A stretch of DNA of 46,984 nt from Bacillota bacterium (GTDB taxonomy: Bacteria; Bacillota; Sulfobacillia; JAJZIM01). Location of the stretch: contig JAJZIM010000018.1 of assembly GCA_021810565.1 (NCBI GenBank), forward strand, positions 1 to 46,984, in the 5' to 3' direction. Of the stretch, positions 27,109 through 34,468 are shown one piece after another. The translations under genes were made by a program, and so were the position numbers. How positions within the stretch are numbered: position 1 is the first letter of the stretch; each line of letters opens with the position of its first letter. Under the pieces are notes generated by a model. That model saw only the letters and a program-made list of their open reading frames with translations, was not told the DNA's origin and made no database searches.

Positions 27109-28560
27109 TCAGGCCTGGGGATTGATCTTTTTCAGGGGGATGGCCATCACCCAGTCGTAGGAGCTGTCCATGTAGACGGTGCCCCCCACGATCACCGGGT
27201 TGACGATGCCGAAGAGGCCGCCCGCCTTGAATTGGTGGATCAGGTGCCCGCTCGCCGGGTTCAAGGCGTAGATGAAGGGGCCGTCGGCGAAGTATAGGGT
27301 GCCCCGGTAGTAGGTGGGGGCCGCGCGGCCGGGGAACTTGCTCTTGAAGCCCCACAGCACGTGGCCGCTGGCCAGGTCTATGGCGTGCATGGTATCCGTG
27401 GCCGGGGCGTTCATGTAGATCACACCCTTGTGGATCATGGGCACTCCGGCCTTGAAGGCCGGAGGCATGGAGCCACGCCCCAGCTGGTCGTACCACAGCA
27501 CCTGTCCCGTGGTGCCGTTCAGGGCCTCCACGGCCAGTTGGGTGGTCAGCTTGCCGCCCACGGTCTTGGGGTTCACCACGGAGTTGACCACCACCACGTT
27601 GGCCTGGGGGTCAACCGTGGGGACCTCGTCGCTGAGGCCGGTGTCGAAGGATCCCTTCACGGTCTGGGTCCACAGCTTTTTACCGTCGGAGGCGGCCAGG
27701 GCCACCACCTGGTCGGGATTGCTGAAGGAGGCCACCACCTCGCCCTGCTTGGTCTGGGGATTCACCCAGGCCACCGGTGAGGACATGCTGTCGAAGCCGC
27801 CGATATGCTTCTTCCAGAGCAGCTTGCCCGTCGAGGCGGTCAGGGCCAGGACGTTGCCGTCGCCGTTGGCCTCGAAGAGGGTTCCCTGCAGGTAGGCGGG
27901 GGTGGGCATGTCCTCGCTCAAGGTGTTGCGCTGCCACACGGTCTTGCCCGTCTTGGCGTTAAGAGCGAATATTCCCGACATGCCCGTGCCGCGCATCACG
28001 GGCTGGCCGCTCTTGTAGTTCATGAGTTCCCGGAAGGAGAAATTGGTGTTGCCCATGCCGATGAAGACCAGGCCGTGCTCCACCACGGGGTTGCCCATCA
28101 CCTCGTTGGGGAAGGTGCGCTCCCAGATCTGCTTGCCCGTGGCGGCGTTCAACGCATAGATGGCTCCCGAGTCGGACTCGGCATAGATGATGCCGCCGAC
28201 GGCGGTGACGCCCAGGGCGTTGCCCATGCTCTGGGTGGTGCGCACCGACGCGCGCAGGCGGCCCGCCACGTCGGCGTCGGGGGGCAGCTGTTTCAGGGGC
28301 TGGGCGTGGATCTCGGCGAAGCGCCAGGAGTAGCCGGCCAGCAGCCCCGCCGGGGCGCCGGAGGGCGCGGCGAAGGCGGCGTTGTGCTCCGGTCCGGCGG
28401 CATCCATGGACCAGCTGGCGGGGAAGGCCGCCGCCAGGGAGGCGGCGCCGCTGGCCGCCGGGGTCGCCTGGGGGCCGCAGCCGGCCAGGGCGAACAGGGT
28501 CACACAGGAGCATAGGGCCAGCCCCACCTTCAAGGGACCTTTCTTTGTGCGCAGGAACAA
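27109..28560 (-). CDS. PQQ-type beta-propeller lipoprotein
   Basis: A 483-residue exported protein. Residues about 8-27 form a signal ending LFALAGC, a clear lipobox, so it is lipid-anchored outside the membrane. The rest contains repeated propeller blades of the form GxIYALNAATGKQIWERTF, GIFALNAKTGKTVWQRN, GNVLALTASTGKLLWKK and HAIDLASGHVLWGF, characteristic of PQQ-like WD/quinoprotein repeats. The metal and PQQ ligands of true alcohol dehydrogenases are not obvious, so it may be a structural or BamB-like propeller or a dehydrogenase. The start is TTG (28560), 7 bases after AGGAGG. A cytochrome lipoprotein at 0.2-0.5 kb would be a possible partner (inference). Confidence 0.88.
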   Translation of the reverse strand: MFLRTKKGPLKVGLALCSCVTLFALAGCGPQATPAASGAASLAAAFPASWSMDAAGPEHNAAFAAPSGAPAGLLAGYSWRFAEIHAQPLKQLPPDADVAGRLRASVRTTQSMGNALGVTAVGGIIYAESDSGAIYALNAATGKQIWERTFPNEVMGNPVVEHGLVFIGMGNTNFSFRELMNYKSGQPVMRGTGMSGIFALNAKTGKTVWQRNTLSEDMPTPAYLQGTLFEANGDGNVLALTASTGKLLWKKHIGGFDSMSSPVAWVNPQTKQGEVVASFSNPDQVVALAASDGKKLWTQTVKGSFDTGLSDEVPTVDPQANVVVVNSVVNPKTVGGKLTTQLAVEALNGTTGQVLWYDQLGRGSMPPAFKAGVPMIHKGVIYMNAPATDTMHAIDLASGHVLWGFKSKFPGRAAPTYYRGTLYFADGPFIYALNPASGHLIHQFKAGGLFGIVNPVIVGGTVYMDSSYDWVMAIPLKKINPQA

Positions 28561-28758
28561 AATGACGCCTCCTTTTTTGCGATGTGCTGGGTCAGGTGCG
28601 GCCGTTTCACCTCCTCGAGAGCGGACTGCGGCTATGATTATAGCTAGAAAAAGAGGAACGCGCCAGGGGGGTTAACGATATTTGCCTCGAGAGTGCGGCG
28701 GAGGATTTGCCTCCCCGAGAGTAGAATTACCCCTGGGTCGGCGAAGGGGGGCGGGGAA

Positions 28759-29847
28759 GTGGCGTCGTCCGGCAGACGCACGGGTTCGGCGGATCTGCCG
28801 CTGCACGGCGGCAAGGCTCCCCACTGGCTTTTTCGGCGCATGGTGGCCCTCACCCGCGAACTGGTGCGGATCATGGTGGCCGAGGGCGGGCCGGAGGAGC
28901 TTTTGCGCCGCCTGAGCGATCCCCGGTGGTTTCAGGCCTTGGGCTGCGCCGCAGGCTTCGACTGGCACTCCAGCGGCCTCACCACCACCCTGTGCGGTGC
29001 GCTGAAGGAGGGACTGCGCGGCCTGGAAGGCGAGGTCGGGCTGCAGGTGTGCGGCGGCAAGGGAGCGGCCGCCCGGCGCACGCCGGAAGAGATCCGGGCG
29101 GTGGCCGAGCGGTGTGCTCTGGAGGGCGGGAGCCTGGTGGAGGCCAGCCGGTTGTCGGCCAAGGTGGACTCCAACGCCCTGCAGGACGGCTACCGGATCT
29201 ACCACCACAGCTTCTTCGTCACCGCCCGCGGGCGCTGGGCGGTGGTGCAGCAGGGGATGCACGAGGGCGGTTGGGCCCGCCGCTACCATTGGCTGGGGGA
29301 GGAGGTGTCCGACTTCGTGCGGGATCCTCAGGCGGCGGTGTGCGGGCGGCCGGGACCGGCGCTCAACCTGGTGGCCGGGGAAGGGGAAGCCAACCGGGAA
29401 GGCAGCGTGGCCCTGTGTCGGGAACCGCCCGCGCGGCTGGTGGGGGAGCTCGCGCGGGCCCGGGAGTTCATACTGCCGGGGCGGCATCGGATCCTGGCGG
29501 AGGATCTGGACCCCCGGCGATTGGAGCGCATCCTGCTCAAGACCTATGAGCGGCCTCCCGCCGACTACGCGTCCCTGGTGGGCATGGCGGGGGTGGGGGC
29601 CAAGACTCTGCGGGCACTGTCCCTGCTGGCGGACCTTTTATATGGGGCGCCTCCCAGCTTTCGGGATCCGGCGCGATTCAGCTTCGCCCACGGCGGCAAG
29701 GACGGCCACCCTTTCCCCGTGGACCGGACGACCTACGACCAAAGCATCGAGTTCCTGCGCCGGGCGGTGTCCCGGGCGCGACTGGATCGGACCGAGCGGC
29801 TGCAGGCCTTGCGGCGCCTGCACACCTACTACGACGTGGAGGCTTGA
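28759..29847 (+). CDS. DUF763 protein
   Basis: A 362-residue protein whose start RTGSADLPLHGGKAPHWLFRRMV (key ADLPLHGGKAPxWLF) is the defining DUF763 N-terminus. Near residues 272-292, LVGMAGVGAKTLRALSLLADLLYG looks like a helix-hairpin-helix, suggesting nucleic-acid binding, and the central part (DSNALQDGYRIYHHSFFV) is conserved in the family. Function is unknown; members are scattered in archaea and thermophilic bacteria. GTG 28759 lies 3-9 bases after GGGGGGCGGGG; the frame extends upstream to 28693 without conservation. It is tightly followed by an unrecognised gene, probably in one operon. Confidence 0.87.
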   Translation: MASSGRRTGSADLPLHGGKAPHWLFRRMVALTRELVRIMVAEGGPEELLRRLSDPRWFQALGCAAGFDWHSSGLTTTLCGALKEGLRGLEGEVGLQVCGGKGAAARRTPEEIRAVAERCALEGGSLVEASRLSAKVDSNALQDGYRIYHHSFFVTARGRWAVVQQGMHEGGWARRYHWLGEEVSDFVRDPQAAVCGRPGPALNLVAGEGEANREGSVALCREPPARLVGELARAREFILPGRHRILAEDLDPRRLERILLKTYERPPADYASLVGMAGVGAKTLRALSLLADLLYGAPPSFRDPARFSFAHGGKDGHPFPVDRTTYDQSIEFLRRAVSRARLDRTERLQALRRLHTYYDVEA

Positions 29848-29849
29848 GC

Positions 29850-30443
29850 ATGCTGACCTACGAGGACCTGTGGGACATGATGGTCTCGGATGCCGAGGGG
29901 GCGGGGCTGGAGGTGTACATGATCCGCAACACCATGGAGACCACCACTTGCGAGCGGGAGTTCCGGATGTTCTGCGCTCCCACCGATGCGGCCCCACCCT
30001 ACAACGTCTACGCCGAGCTGGGCTTCGTGTGGGAAGTGGATCAGACGGCGGCCTCGGTGTACGGGCCGGACTGCTCCTTCTACCACGACGAGGGTGAGGC
30101 CTGCCCGCATCAGAACGCCGAGCCGCAGGGCTTCGTGGAACTGGAGATCCGCTACTCCCTGGGGCGGCCGCAGGCCCAGTTGGTGCCCAGCATCGCCATG
30201 GAGATCCGCGAAGTGCTGCAGGAATGCATCCAGCATCAGAACTTCCCCCAGATCCAATTCCTGGTCTCGGTGCTGCCCGATGACCGGGTGGTGATCCATG
30301 AGGCCTACGCCACTTATCATTGGGAGATCGAATTCTACGACGAGCCGGTGGACTTCGCGGGGATCATGGAGGAGGTGCGCACGGTTCTGGAGCGCCTCAA
30401 CGCCAGCGGGCTGTGCCGTTCGGAGGAGGACGAGGAGCTCTAG
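29850..30443 (+). CDS. Unrecognised soluble protein
   Basis: A 197-residue acidic protein with no signal peptide or membrane segment. It is rich in aromatic residues and Glu/Asp, with a histidine/cysteine cluster around residues 72-88 (PDCSFYHDEGEACPHQN) and the stretch VHIHEAYATYHWEIEFYDE-like region late in the protein (key HEAYATYHWEIEF). I do not recognise the family. ATG 29850 is 3 bases after the DUF763 stop, with GGAGG inside the end of that gene; an in-frame TTG at 29844 is alternative. Its stop shares a CTAG palindrome with the stop of the convergent YdcZ-type gene. Coupling with DUF763 suggests a shared task, but that is inference. Confidence 0.7.
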   Translation: MLTYEDLWDMMVSDAEGAGLEVYMIRNTMETTTCEREFRMFCAPTDAAPPYNVYAELGFVWEVDQTAASVYGPDCSFYHDEGEACPHQNAEPQGFVELEIRYSLGRPQAQLVPSIAMEIREVLQECIQHQNFPQIQFLVSVLPDDRVVIHEAYATYHWEIEFYDEPVDFAGIMEEVRTVLERLNASGLCRSEEDEEL

Positions 30444-30883
30444 CCGGGCTGGCGGAGCAAGAGCCAGGCTCCCAGGGCCAAGAGAGCCACCCCGCCAAGC
30501 TGCCACCAGTTCAGGGGATGTCGCTCCAAGCCGAAGAGACCCCAGTGGTCGATGAGGGCGGCGGTGCCCACCTGCCCCACCACGATGGCCGTGGCGGTGG
30601 CGGCCACTCCCAGGCGGGGGATGCTGACCACCACCAGATAGGTGATCAGCACGCCGACCGGACCGGCAAGGAACACATACCAAGGGGTCCGGTGGAGGCG
30701 CTCGAGGCCGAAGGGAACGCGCCCGCCGGCCACCAGGATGCCGGCGGTGGTCACGGTGGCGACGGCGTTCAGCACCAACAGGGCGGTCCACACCGAGGCT
30801 GCTTTGGTGAAGACGGCGTTCCAGGAGCCCTGCAAGGCCATGGCCACGCCGGAGAGGAAGGCCAGGAACCAAAAGCGCGACAT
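30440..30883 (-). CDS. YdcZ/DUF606-type DMT membrane protein
   Basis: A 147-residue protein with five hydrophobic segments and the DUF606/YdcZ features MALQGSWNAVFTKAASVWTALL near the N-terminus (key QGxxNAxF), TPWYVFLAGPVGVLITYLVV and GVAATATAIVVGQVGTAALIDHWGLFG. Half-size drug/metabolite transporter relatives of this family are thought to work as dimers. It is a single minus-strand gene ending on a shared CTAG with the upstream plus-strand gene. The start region is ATG 30883 with GGCGAGGCG before it. Substrate unknown. Confidence 0.85.
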   Translation of the reverse strand: MSRFWFLAFLSGVAMALQGSWNAVFTKAASVWTALLVLNAVATVTTAGILVAGGRVPFGLERLHRTPWYVFLAGPVGVLITYLVVVSIPRLGVAATATAIVVGQVGTAALIDHWGLFGLERHPLNWWQLGGVALLALGAWLLLRQPG

Positions 30884-30939
30884 CGCCTCGCCCCTTCCGA
30901 TGGCTATTGTCCCCGGGGGGAGCGGGCGCTATCGACGGG

Positions 30940-30971
30940 AAAAGGCGGGGCCGCTTGCGCGCCACCCCGCC
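30940..30971 (-). terminator. Terminator of the perR-rubrerythrin unit
   Basis: GGCGGGG (30971-30965 on the minus strand) pairs with CCCCGCC (30950-30944), followed by TTTT. Confidence 0.6.
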
Positions 30972-30984
30972 CGAGTCGTCAGGC

Positions 30985-31359
30985 CTACTTGAAATACTTG
31001 TTCAGGATGCCATCGAGGATCTTGGCGTGGCGGTCCTCGTCGTGGGCGGCGGTGTCGAACCAGGAGGCGAGCTCCTTCTTGTCGTGGCCCAGGGCCTCCT
31101 TCATGCCGTCGTGCTTGCCGTCGTAGGCCTTGCGCTCGCCGGCCAGCATCTTCTCGATCTCACCCTTGAGATCCTCCACCTGCCCGTCCAGGAAGATGAA
31201 GCGGGCGCCGTGGTTGGCCTCGTCCATGGCGATCCGCCGCAGGGCATCAGCCACCTCGCCCATGCCCAGGTGGTCGGCCTTGTAGGCCATGGCTAGGTAG
31301 TGGGTCACCTCCCAGGTCTCGCCGTTGATGTTGCCCTTGACGTGATCTTGCAATTCCAT
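30985..31359 (-). CDS. Rubrerythrin-like ferritin-fold protein
   Basis: A 124-residue helical protein with diiron-type motifs: Glu14/Glu17 in NGETWEVTHY, Glu47-x2-His50 in MDEANHGARF, and DEDRHAK near residue 110. Rubrerythrins reduce hydrogen peroxide using an electron donor; this one lacks the C-terminal rubredoxin domain, so it is the single-domain form. GGAGGAAGC precedes ATG 31359. It follows the PerR/Fur gene by 46 bases, and one promoter can serve both, matching peroxide-stress control. Confidence 0.88.
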   Translation of the reverse strand: MELQDHVKGNINGETWEVTHYLAMAYKADHLGMGEVADALRRIAMDEANHGARFIFLDGQVEDLKGEIEKMLAGERKAYDGKHDGMKEALGHDKKELASWFDTAAHDEDRHAKILDGILNKYFK

Positions 31360-31405
31360 TTATGCTTCCTCCTCGCGTGATTTTCCGACGGTGGGTCACC
31401 GGGGT

Positions 31406-31858
31406 TCATGCGTCGGGGCGCATCACCTCCCCCGCGAGTTGCCGGCACCGGGGGCAGTTGCCGTAGAAATACAGGGTCTGGCCGGTGATCCGGTAGCCGG
31501 AGCGCTGCTCCACCTGGGCGGTAAGATCCGCCAGGGAGGAGTCGTCCAGGTCTTCCACGCGACCGCAGGAGCGGCAGATCAGGTGGGAGTGGGGGGCGGT
31601 GTTGCCGTCGAAGCGCAGGTGTCCGTCCCCCAGGTTGATCACCTCGGCCAGGCCAGCCTGGGACAAGCTCTCCAGCGTCTTGTACACGGTGGCCAGGCTC
31701 AGGGAGGGAAAGGCCGGCTTCAGGTCCCGGTACACGGTATCCGCCCGGGGATGGGCGGTACTGGCGCGCAGGTAGCCGAAGATGGAGATGCGCTGCGGCG
31801 TGGCCTTCAGGCGGTGCGTGCGCAACTGGGCGGCCAGGTGTTCCGGCAAGTAGGGCAC
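31406..31858 (-). CDS. perR: Fur/PerR-family regulator
   Basis: A 150-residue metal-dependent repressor: winged helix LKATPQRISIFGYLRAS... and TVYKTLESLSQAGLAEVI, then the dimerisation domain with APHSHLICRSCG and FYGNCPRC, which supply the structural zinc site (two CxxC). The APHSHL histidines belong to the regulatory metal site. Neighbouring rubrerythrin suggests peroxide sensing (PerR) rather than iron (Fur), but sequence alone does not settle this. A strong promoter and two palindromes lie directly upstream (31871-31933), suggesting autoregulation. The start ATG 31858 has GGGAGGTG upstream. Confidence 0.9.
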   Translation of the reverse strand: MPYLPEHLAAQLRTHRLKATPQRISIFGYLRASTAHPRADTVYRDLKPAFPSLSLATVYKTLESLSQAGLAEVINLGDGHLRFDGNTAPHSHLICRSCGRVEDLDDSSLADLTAQVEQRSGYRITGQTLYFYGNCPRCRQLAGEVMRPDA

Positions 31859-31870
31859 CTCCCTTCTCGA

Positions 31871-31933
31871 TAATAAATATTAGGTGATAAAACTTATCGT
31901 CTGTATCCTAGCAGGCGGGGTCTCCCTTGTCAA
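31871..31933 (-). promoter_or_regulatory. perR promoter with Fur/PerR-like operators
   Basis: On the minus strand TTGACA (31933-31928), 17-base spacer, TAGGAT (31910-31905). Just downstream lie two palindromes: GATAAAACTTATC (31886-31898) across the expected start site and TAATAAATATTA (31871-31882). Both resemble the AT-rich repeats bound by Fur/PerR proteins, so the gene is probably autorepressed. Confidence 0.75.
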
Positions 31934-32058
31934 GGGGGGAGGCGCAAATTTTTTCGCCGGAAAGGAGGCGCAAGAAGGCCGCTCACGGAAGGAGAAGTCC
32001 CGCCGCCCATAGAATTGAAAGCAAAAGTGCTTCTGCGGTCAGGAGGTATGTTGGGTCG

Positions 32059-32298
32059 ATGAAGGCAACGGGTTACGTGCGCAAATTGGACCATCTGGGC
32101 CGGTTCGTGATACCAGGGAGTGTGCGCAGGTCTTTGGAGTTCACGGATCACCAGCCGCTGCTCATCGCCGTGGACGGCGACCGGATCATCTTGGAGAAGG
32201 AGACCCCCCGCTGTGCCGTCTGCGGTGAGCGGGCGACGGAGGACTTCGCGGGGAAGCACCTTTGCGTGGAGTGCCTGGCGGGAATCGGCAGACTCTAG
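32059..32298 (+). CDS. AbrB-like regulator with C-terminal zinc ribbon
   Basis: A 79-residue protein. Residues 1-48 are an AbrB/SpoVT swapped-hairpin DNA-binding domain (KATGYVRKLDHLGRFVIPGSVRR, key GYVRKLDxLGRxVIP, then DGDRIILEK). The C-terminal 30 residues carry CAVCGERA and LCVECL, a zinc-ribbon pair that replaces the longer tail of B. subtilis AbrB. AbrB proteins are global regulators in spore formers. ATG 32059 is 12 bases after AGGAGG, a slightly long spacing, but no better start exists. It reads away from perR, and a weak terminator follows. Confidence 0.88.
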   Translation: MKATGYVRKLDHLGRFVIPGSVRRSLEFTDHQPLLIAVDGDRIILEKETPRCAVCGERATEDFAGKHLCVECLAGIGRL

Positions 32299-32316
32299 TC
32301 CGCGGCTGGTACACCA

Positions 32317-32346
32317 GACCCTCGGCCGGATCGGCCGGGGGTCTTT
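32317..32346 (+). terminator. Hairpin after the AbrB-like gene
   Basis: GACCCTCGGCCG (32317-32328) pairs with CGGCCGGGGGTC (32332-32343), 12 bp with one T-G pair, then TTT. The short T-run makes it a weak terminator. Confidence 0.5.
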
Positions 32347-32353
32347 CGCCATC

Positions 32354-32383
32354 TTGGACGGCTGCGGCGGCGTGTGGTAGAAT
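32354..32383 (+). promoter_or_regulatory. Promoter of the cation efflux gene
   Basis: TTGGAC (32354-32359), 18-base spacer, TAGAAT (32378-32383), about 30 bases before the start codon of the efflux gene. Confidence 0.6.
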
Positions 32384-32412
32384 AAACGGCGTTTGAGGGG
32401 AGGCGGATCGGG

Positions 32413-33339
32413 TTGGCTCATCAGCACTCCCACGGACATGCCGACGGGGCCGGGCGCAAGTTGCGCACCGCCTTCTTCCTCACGCTGGTGATCCTGGCGG
32501 TGGAGGTGGCTGGAGGGATCCTGGGCAACAGCCTGGCCCTGTTCAGCGATGCGGGGCATGTCTTGACCGACGTGTTCGCCCTCGGCATGGCCTGGTTCGC
32601 CGCCATCCAGGCACAGCGGCCGCCCACCGAGCGGCACACCTTCGGATATCATCGGGTGGGTATCCTGGCGGCCTTGGCCAACGCGCTGCTCCTGTTCGTG
32701 GTGGCGGGCCTCATCGTCTACGAGGCCGTGGGAAGGCTGCGCCATCCGGAGGCGGTGCAGGGGCTCTACATGTTCCTGGCGGCGGGGGTGGGCATCCTGG
32801 TCAACGGCTATATCGGCATGGGCCTGCGCACCGAGCAGCAAAACCTCAATGTGCGTAGCGCTTTGATGCATGTGTTGGGGGACGCGGCGGCGGCCGGCGG
32901 GGTGGTGGTGGCGGGCCTGATCATAACCTACACCGCGTGGTATCCCGCCGATCCCCTGGTTTCCGTGCTCATCGCCGTGCTCATCGCCTTCAGCGCGTGG
33001 AACATCGTGCGCGAGACGGTGGCCATCCTGTTGGAGAGCACGCCGCCGGGCGTGAACACCTCCGAGCTGATCCGGGCGGTGCTGCGGGTGCCGGGGGTGC
33101 AGGACATCCACGACCTGCACATCTGGGGCATCACCCCCCAGATGCCGGCCCTGGCCTGCCACCTGCTCCTGGATGACCAGACGCTTTCCGAGAGCGAGCG
33201 TATTGTGGGACAGGTGCGCCAGGTGCTGGAGCATGATTTCGGCATCGAGCACACCACCTTGCAGTTGGAGTGCCGCGGCTGCGGCGTGGATTCCGTCTTC
33301 TGCGCCTGGCGGGCCGGCTCCGGAGCGCACAACGGCTGA
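32413..33339 (+). CDS. Cation diffusion facilitator (CzcD/ZitB-like)
   Basis: A 308-residue zinc/divalent-metal:proton antiporter. It starts with a His-rich stretch (AHQHSHGHADG) and has six hydrophobic segments. Metal-site residues are in SDAGHVLTDV (TM2) and LMHVLGDAAAA (TM5). The cytoplasmic dimer domain follows, ending in an unusual cysteine-rich tail CRGCGVDSVFC that may bind metal. The start is TTG 32413 after AGGGGAGG. It is followed by a macro-domain gene after 54 bases. No metal-responsive repressor is adjacent, so induction cannot be read here. Confidence 0.94.
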   Translation: MAHQHSHGHADGAGRKLRTAFFLTLVILAVEVAGGILGNSLALFSDAGHVLTDVFALGMAWFAAIQAQRPPTERHTFGYHRVGILAALANALLLFVVAGLIVYEAVGRLRHPEAVQGLYMFLAAGVGILVNGYIGMGLRTEQQNLNVRSALMHVLGDAAAAGGVVVAGLIITYTAWYPADPLVSVLIAVLIAFSAWNIVRETVAILLESTPPGVNTSELIRAVLRVPGVQDIHDLHIWGITPQMPALACHLLLDDQTLSESERIVGQVRQVLEHDFGIEHTTLQLECRGCGVDSVFCAWRAGSGAHNG

Positions 33340-33393
33340 GGCGGCCGGCTGTGCATCCTTGGACGGCGCCGCCGCGACGAGGGGGGGAGGCAG

Positions 33394-33891
33394 ATGCTGC
33401 GTGTTCGGGTGGTCCAGGGGGACATCGCGGAGCAGGCGGTGGATGCCGTGGTTAACGCCGCCAACAACGCCCTGTGGATGGGGGCCGGGGTGGCCGGAGC
33501 TTTGCGGCGCCGGGGCGGGGCGGGGATCGAGGCCGAGGCCATGCGGCAGGGCCCCATTCCGGTGGGGGAGGCCGTGGTGACCGGCGGCGGGGCGCTGCCG
33601 GCCCGCCACGTGATCCACGCGGCGGTGATGGGCCAGGACTTGACCACCGACGCGGATAAGATCCGCCGGGCCACGGTGCACTCCCTGACCCGGGCGGAAG
33701 AGCTAGGGGCACAAAGCGTGGCCTTTCCGGCCCTGGGGACGGGAGTGGGGGGCTTTCCCTTGGAGGAGGCGACGCGGATCATCGTGCAGCAGGCGCGCCG
33801 GCGCTGGGGCGACACCGACCGGGAGGTGGTCCTGGTGGCCTGGGATGCGGCCGCCCGGCGGGCTTTCGAGGCGGCCCTGGCGGATGTTTGA
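33394..33891 (+). CDS. Macro-domain protein (ADP-ribose binding)
   Basis: A 165-residue stand-alone macro domain. VVQGDIAEQAVDAVVNAANNALWMGAGVAGAL holds the family signature (key GDI, VVNAANN, GxGVAGAL) for binding ADP-ribose; ALGTGVGGFPLEEA forms the phosphate loop. Such proteins remove ADP-ribose or acetyl groups from ADP-ribose, or simply bind it. The Asn-Ala-Ala-Asn of the deacetylase group is present. The GGGGGGAGG before ATG 33394 is strong. Its last bases overlap the next small gene by 8 bases. Confidence 0.94.
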   Translation: MLRVRVVQGDIAEQAVDAVVNAANNALWMGAGVAGALRRRGGAGIEAEAMRQGPIPVGEAVVTGGGALPARHVIHAAVMGQDLTTDADKIRRATVHSLTRAEELGAQSVAFPALGTGVGGFPLEEATRIIVQQARRRWGDTDREVVLVAWDAAARRAFEAALADV

Positions 33892-34141
33892 TCCGGTGTG
33901 CGCGGCCCGGGCGGATCCCTTCGCCTTCCTGCCGGATCCGCCGCTACGGGAGGCGGTGAAGGCGGAAACGCTGGAGGCCTTGAGTCGGGAGGCTCCACCG
34001 GAAGATCTGGCCAAAGGGTTGGAGGCGTTGGCGCCGCATTTTTCCCTGCGGGTGTACCCCCAGACGGAGGCGGTGGAGGCGACCCCTCAACAACTGGCCT
34101 GGTTCCTGAGCGGGCGCTTCTTGCGTGGTCTGGTGCCTTAG
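33884..34141 (+). CDS. Small hypothetical protein
   Basis: An 85-residue protein beginning MFDPVCAARADPFAFLPDPP and rich in Leu, Glu and Ala, likely helical, without signal or membrane segment. ATG 33884 overlaps the macro-domain stop, so it is probably cotranslated. I recognise no family. Its end marks the left side of the AT-richer stretch described next. Confidence 0.55.
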   Translation: MFDPVCAARADPFAFLPDPPLREAVKAETLEALSREAPPEDLAKGLEALAPHFSLRVYPQTEAVEATPQQLAWFLSGRFLRGLVP

Positions 34142-34160
34142 ACTTGCCGGGGGATTTTAA

Positions 34161-34400
34161 AGAAGGGAAATGCGCAGCGGGGTATGTAAGATCACGCTGC
34201 GGAATCGGACGCTGGAGGTACCGGTGGCGATCAGGGGCTTGAACTTGTAACTGACGGGCCGGGCGAACTACTTGTGCCACGGTCGGGTCAGAGGATTATT
34301 TGAGGATCTGGATCGGTGGATACGGCGCAAGATCAGAATGGTATAGATGCGCAGTTGGCACCATCCACGAAAGCTGCCGGGGATGCTGCGGGCAAGAGAC
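34161..34400 (+). pseudogene. Fragment of a group II intron-type reverse transcriptase/maturase C-terminus
   Basis: In one frame the sequence reads KITLRNRTLEVPVAIRGLN, a stop (TAA 34248), LTGRANYLCHGRVRGLFEDL, DRWIRRKIRMV, a stop (TAG 34344, where families usually have Trp), then MRSWHHPRKLPGML. This matches the X/thumb and maturase layout of group II intron proteins (...LRGWxNYF...LDxWIRRRLRM...WKxWKxPxxR). Two in-frame stops and no upstream catalytic YADD domain make it a decayed 3' remnant. No intron domain V hairpin is visible after it. Confidence 0.6.
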
Positions 34401-34468
34401 GGAGGCGTGTCTCTACCAAATTTGTCGAACTCGGACCAATAGGTCCAACTATTTTGAGCGCTAGAGGT

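Noticed and set aside
28621-28670. Promoter for the beta-propeller lipoprotein gene (TATAAT at 28642-28637 on the minus strand)
   Set aside because: The -10 is perfect but no acceptable -35 element lies 16-18 bases upstream, so it is not listed as a feature.
31930-33681. 583-codon minus-strand frame opposite the AbrB-like, cation efflux and macro-domain genes
   Set aside because: It crosses intergenic promoters and is opposite well-identified genes; no motif.
34401-34468. Group II intron domain V after the maturase fragment
   Set aside because: No 34-base GAGCC...GGUUC-like hairpin is seen, so only the protein remnant is annotated.
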